NCBI GenBank assembly: GCA_937976335.1 | Contig: CALJRW010000040.1 | Span: 1-47,148, forward strand | Reading direction: 5' to 3' | Source: an uncultured bacterium | Lineage (GTDB): Bacteria > Bdellovibrionota_C > UBA2361 > CALJRW01 | Length of the DNA stretch: 47,148 nucleotides | In this document: positions 44,668 through 47,148 of the stretch, piece by piece | How the letters are laid out: the number at the start of each line of letters is the position of its first letter | How positions within the stretch are numbered: position 1 is the stretch's first letter | Notes under the pieces: generated by a model | Databases searched by the model: none | The model's input: the letters and a program-made list of their open reading frames with translations, nothing else | What the model was told of the DNA's origin: nothing | Position numbers and translations under genes: made by a program

Positions 44668-45966
44668 ATGATAGAAAGATACTCAACAAAAGAAATAGCT
44701 GAAATTTGGTCTGACGATAATAAATATCGAATTTGGCTTGAAGTTGAAACTCTTGCGCTTGAAGCGATGGCAAAGGAAGGCTTGGTTCCAGAGTCTGCTG
44801 TAAAGGACGTACGAGAAAAGGGCAAATTTGAAACTAAAAAAATACTAGAGATTGAAGAGGAAGTTAAGCATGATGTTATAGCTTTTTTAACAAATGTGGC
44901 TGAGCATGTTGGTCCTAGCTCTAGGTATGTTCATAGAGGAATGACATCGAACGATCTTCTAGATACAACTTTTGCTGTTCAGTTAAAGGCTTCAGGTGAG
45001 ATTATACTTAAATCACTTGATAGTTTAATTGAATCAATAAAAAAAAGGGCAGAAGAATTTAAATATACACCATGTGTTGGGCGTAGTCATGGTATTCATG
45101 CAGAACCAATTACATTTGGACTTAAGTTACTTTCTTGGTACTCGGAGTTACTAAGGCAAAAAACAAGGTTTAAGGCGTCTCTTAAGTCAGTTTCAGTCGG
45201 AAAGTTAGCTGGAGCAGTTGGTACTTACGCGTCTCTTAGTCCAGATATTGAGAAATATGTCTTTGATAAACTTGGAATTGATGCAGAACATGTTCCAACT
45301 CAAATCGTTAGTAGAGATAGACATGCCGAATTTTTTTCTGTTTTAGCTCAAATTGGAAGTTCTATTGAAAGGTTTGCAGTTGAAGTTAGGCATCTTCAAA
45401 GAACAGAAGTCAATGAAGCAAGTGAAAGCTTTAGTAAGGGACAGAAAGGGTCTTCTGCGATGCCTCACAAGAAAAATCCAATTCTTTCAGAAAACGTGAC
45501 AGGTTTGGCCAGATTACTTCGTTCGTACTCACTAACGGCTCTCGAGAATGTTCCCTTATGGCATGAGCGTGATATTAGCCACAGTTCTGCTGAAAGAGTT
45601 ATTGCGCCAGATTCATGTAATTTGGCACATTTTATGATTGAGAGATTTAATAAAATTATTTCAAACTTAGATGTAAATGCTGAAAAAATGCTTTCAAATT
45701 TAAATCTTACCAAAGGCTTGATTTTTTCTGGTTCTTTATTACTTTCTTTAGTAGATAAGGGGGTGCTTCGTGAGGACGCATACAAGATGGTACAAGCTGC
45801 TGCAATGTCTGCAATGGAATCTGGCGCTGAATTTAAAGCTGTAGCTATAAATGACAAGGAGATTTTAAATAATCTTTCGAGCGAAGAAGTAGCTTCAGTT
45901 TTCGATCTAGATAGATATTTTAAACATGTTGATTTTATTTTTAATAGGGCAATAAATGAAGGTTAG
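44668..45966 (+). CDS. purB: Adenylosuccinate lyase
   Basis: Acts twice in purine synthesis (SAICAR to AICAR; adenylosuccinate to AMP). The fumarase-superfamily signature GSSAMPHKKNPIL is at about 271-283; RGMTSNDLLDT, VGRSHGIHAEP, HLQRTEVNEASE and WHERDISHSSAERV match the family. The length of 432 residues is standard. It overlaps purS by 11 bases. Confidence 0.96.
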   Translation: MIERYSTKEIAEIWSDDNKYRIWLEVETLALEAMAKEGLVPESAVKDVREKGKFETKKILEIEEEVKHDVIAFLTNVAEHVGPSSRYVHRGMTSNDLLDTTFAVQLKASGEIILKSLDSLIESIKKRAEEFKYTPCVGRSHGIHAEPITFGLKLLSWYSELLRQKTRFKASLKSVSVGKLAGAVGTYASLSPDIEKYVFDKLGIDAEHVPTQIVSRDRHAEFFSVLAQIGSSIERFAVEVRHLQRTEVNEASESFSKGQKGSSAMPHKKNPILSENVTGLARLLRSYSLTALENVPLWHERDISHSSAERVIAPDSCNLAHFMIERFNKIISNLDVNAEKMLSNLNLTKGLIFSGSLLLSLVDKGVLREDAYKMVQAAAMSAMESGAEFKAVAINDKEILNNLSSEEVASVFDLDRYFKHVDFIFNRAINEG

Positions 45967-46195
45967 AGTATACGTTAGACTTAAAGCTGGAGTTCTCGAT
46001 GTTCAAGGAAAAGCGATCGAAGGTAGTTTAAAAAGCGTTGGTCATGACAATGTTTCTAATTTAAGAGTTGGAAAAGTTATTGAATTTGATCTTGAATCCG
46101 AAACTAAAGAGAAAGCTAAAAACGAAGTAGAAAACTTATGTGATAAGTTATTTACAAACCCTGTTATTGAAGATTTTGAAATTACTTTTTTATGA
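45956..46195 (+). CDS. purS: Phosphoribosylformylglycinamidine synthase subunit PurS
   Basis: Small (79-residue) subunit of the three-part FGAM synthase; PurS bridges PurQ and PurL. The family pattern is clear: VRVYVRLKAGVLDVQGKAIEGSL, then LRVGKVIEFDLE and LCDKLFTNPVIEDFEI. It overlaps purB at its start and purQ at its end (4 bases). The PurS-type enzyme implies a separate short PurL outside the window. Confidence 0.94.
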   Translation: MKVRVYVRLKAGVLDVQGKAIEGSLKSVGHDNVSNLRVGKVIEFDLESETKEKAKNEVENLCDKLFTNPVIEDFEITFL

Positions 46196-46848
46196 AAACT
46201 GATGTAATTATATTTCCTGGTAGTAACTGCGAGCACGACGTTGTTTTCTCACTTAAGAAAGACTTTAACGCCGAAGTTAATCTTGTATGGTATAAAGAAA
46301 GAGTTCTTAATAAACCTGATTTAATTGTAATTCCTGGTGGATTTTCTTATGGAGATTACTTAAGAACGGGAGCAATGGCAAAACTTGCACCAATAATGAC
46401 TGAAGTAAAAAACTTTGCTCAATCGGGCGGAAGAGTTCTGGGGATTTGTAACGGTTTTCAGATACTTTGTGAGACCGGACTTTTACCAGGAGTTTTGCTC
46501 AAAAATAGATCTAGAAAGTTTATATCTAAATTTCTTAATATTAAAAAAGAAAAATCTATTTCAAGATTTTCAAATTCAATGGAAGAAGGAAAAGTTAATA
46601 ACTGGCCTGTAGCTCATTTTGAGGGTAATTATTTCGCAAGACCTGAAACAATCTCTGAATTAGAAAACAACAATCAAGTTGCATTTAGATATGCTACAGT
46701 CGCAGGAGAAGTCTCAGAAGAATCTGAAACCGCAAATCCAAATGGCTCAATAAAATCCATTGCTGGCATATGTAATAAAGATGGAAATGTACTAGGACTA
46801 ATGCCACACCCAGAGAGGATCGAGAAAGGATTATCTGAGATTTTATAA
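46192..46848 (+). CDS. purQ: Phosphoribosylformylglycinamidine synthase, glutaminase subunit
   Basis: Class-I glutamine amidotransferase subunit supplying ammonia to PurL. The nucleophile Cys is in LGICNGFQIL (about residue 84), preceded by PGGFSYGDYLR, and the catalytic His-Glu is in MPHPERIEKG near the end. At 218 residues it is complete, and coupled to purS by a 4-base overlap. Confidence 0.95.
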   Translation: MKTDVIIFPGSNCEHDVVFSLKKDFNAEVNLVWYKERVLNKPDLIVIPGGFSYGDYLRTGAMAKLAPIMTEVKNFAQSGGRVLGICNGFQILCETGLLPGVLLKNRSRKFISKFLNIKKEKSISRFSNSMEEGKVNNWPVAHFEGNYFARPETISELENNNQVAFRYATVAGEVSEESETANPNGSIKSIAGICNKDGNVLGLMPHPERIEKGLSEIL

Positions 46849-47148
46849 ATAGTTCCTTCATCAATTTCTCCCACCTAACTTATGAATAAAAAGTAAGTAC
46901 TAAAACCATACAAATAAACTTGACAAATTTTACCTGAATTGAAAATTAAAATAAGTATACGATTATGAAAAAAAATATTCAAAACGAACTATTTCTTAGC
47001 AATGCCAAGTTATTTTCTCTTAAAAAGTAAATTAGCTAAAGCTCTTAGTTTAGAGTAAAGAACCTTAAAGAGAAAATCGTAAAAATCTTAACTGCCCTAA
47101 AAAGTGACAAAAGACAAAAGAGGAGGATGAGTAGGAGGAAAGACTCCA
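46849..47148. other. Downstream spacer with Shine-Dalgarno-rich end
   Basis: No gene is certain. TTGACA at 46919-46924 could start a promoter. A 21-codon frame (46965-47030) lacks a ribosome site. The last bases contain two AGGAGG (47121-47126, 47133-47138); the second lies 10 bases before the window end and may serve a gene starting just outside. Confidence 0.4.

Overview
This 47 kb window is A+T-rich chromosomal DNA (about one third G+C by eye) with dense, mostly plus-strand, often overlapping genes. It looks like a free-living, Gram-negative-type bacterium: it has Sec, Tat-like and lipoprotein signals, a de novo purine pathway of the PurS/PurQ type, the MEP isoprenoid pathway (ispE), B12-dependent MetH, a split methylmalonyl-CoA mutase, and a planctomycete-type cytochrome/DUF1501 gene pair. 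Those last genes are known from Planctomycetes, Verrucomicrobia and assorted uncultured lineages, so the phylum cannot be fixed from this window. No rRNA, tRNA or CRISPR array was seen.

Layout: 1-180 is the end of a RAP-like protein. 284-5922 is tilS-ftsH-cdaA-cdaR-purM, including a c-di-AMP synthesis pair. 6078-7956 holds a Cys-rich lipoprotein, an inositol-monophosphatase/HisN-like phosphatase and a thioredoxin-fold protein. 7973-14674 is a tight exported/redox cassette of two sulfatase-fold enzymes, a membrane cytochrome (DUF2231-PSCyt1-DUF1549/1553) and a DUF1501 protein. 14775-17917 has a GH15-like protein, a CbpA-type DnaJ and an unknown. 18136-25465 has metH and metF back to back, then clpB. 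25504-28121 has three unknown genes. 28289-35092 covers acyl-CoA metabolism (acyl-CoA dehydrogenase, carboxyltransferase, mutase), a glycosyltransferase and ispE, with a 173-bp near-palindrome in the divergent promoter region. 40498-43830 is tal-zwf-pgl (pentose phosphate), followed by an MBL hydrolase and purB-purS-purQ.

The standout is 35.4-40.0 kb, an accessory island carrying a complete diversity-generating retroelement (DGR). It has a 250-residue target protein whose C-terminus is a 118-bp variable repeat (VR, 37643-37760), a template repeat exactly 540 bp downstream (TR, 38183-38300), an Avd-type four-helix accessory protein and a DGR-type reverse transcriptase. TR and VR differ at 11 positions, every one an adenine in TR; all 92 non-adenine positions are identical. 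This is the signature of adenine-specific mutagenic retrohoming. The avd gene is antisense to the rest, wedged between TR and RT, so the RNA downstream of TR is also the antisense of avd. The cassette lies between two direct copies of a ~150-bp terminal-inverted-repeat (MITE-like) element, with a truncated helix-turn-helix gene at one junction and a frame-disrupted remnant at the other. An HNH protein with a C-terminal membrane anchor sits just upstream.
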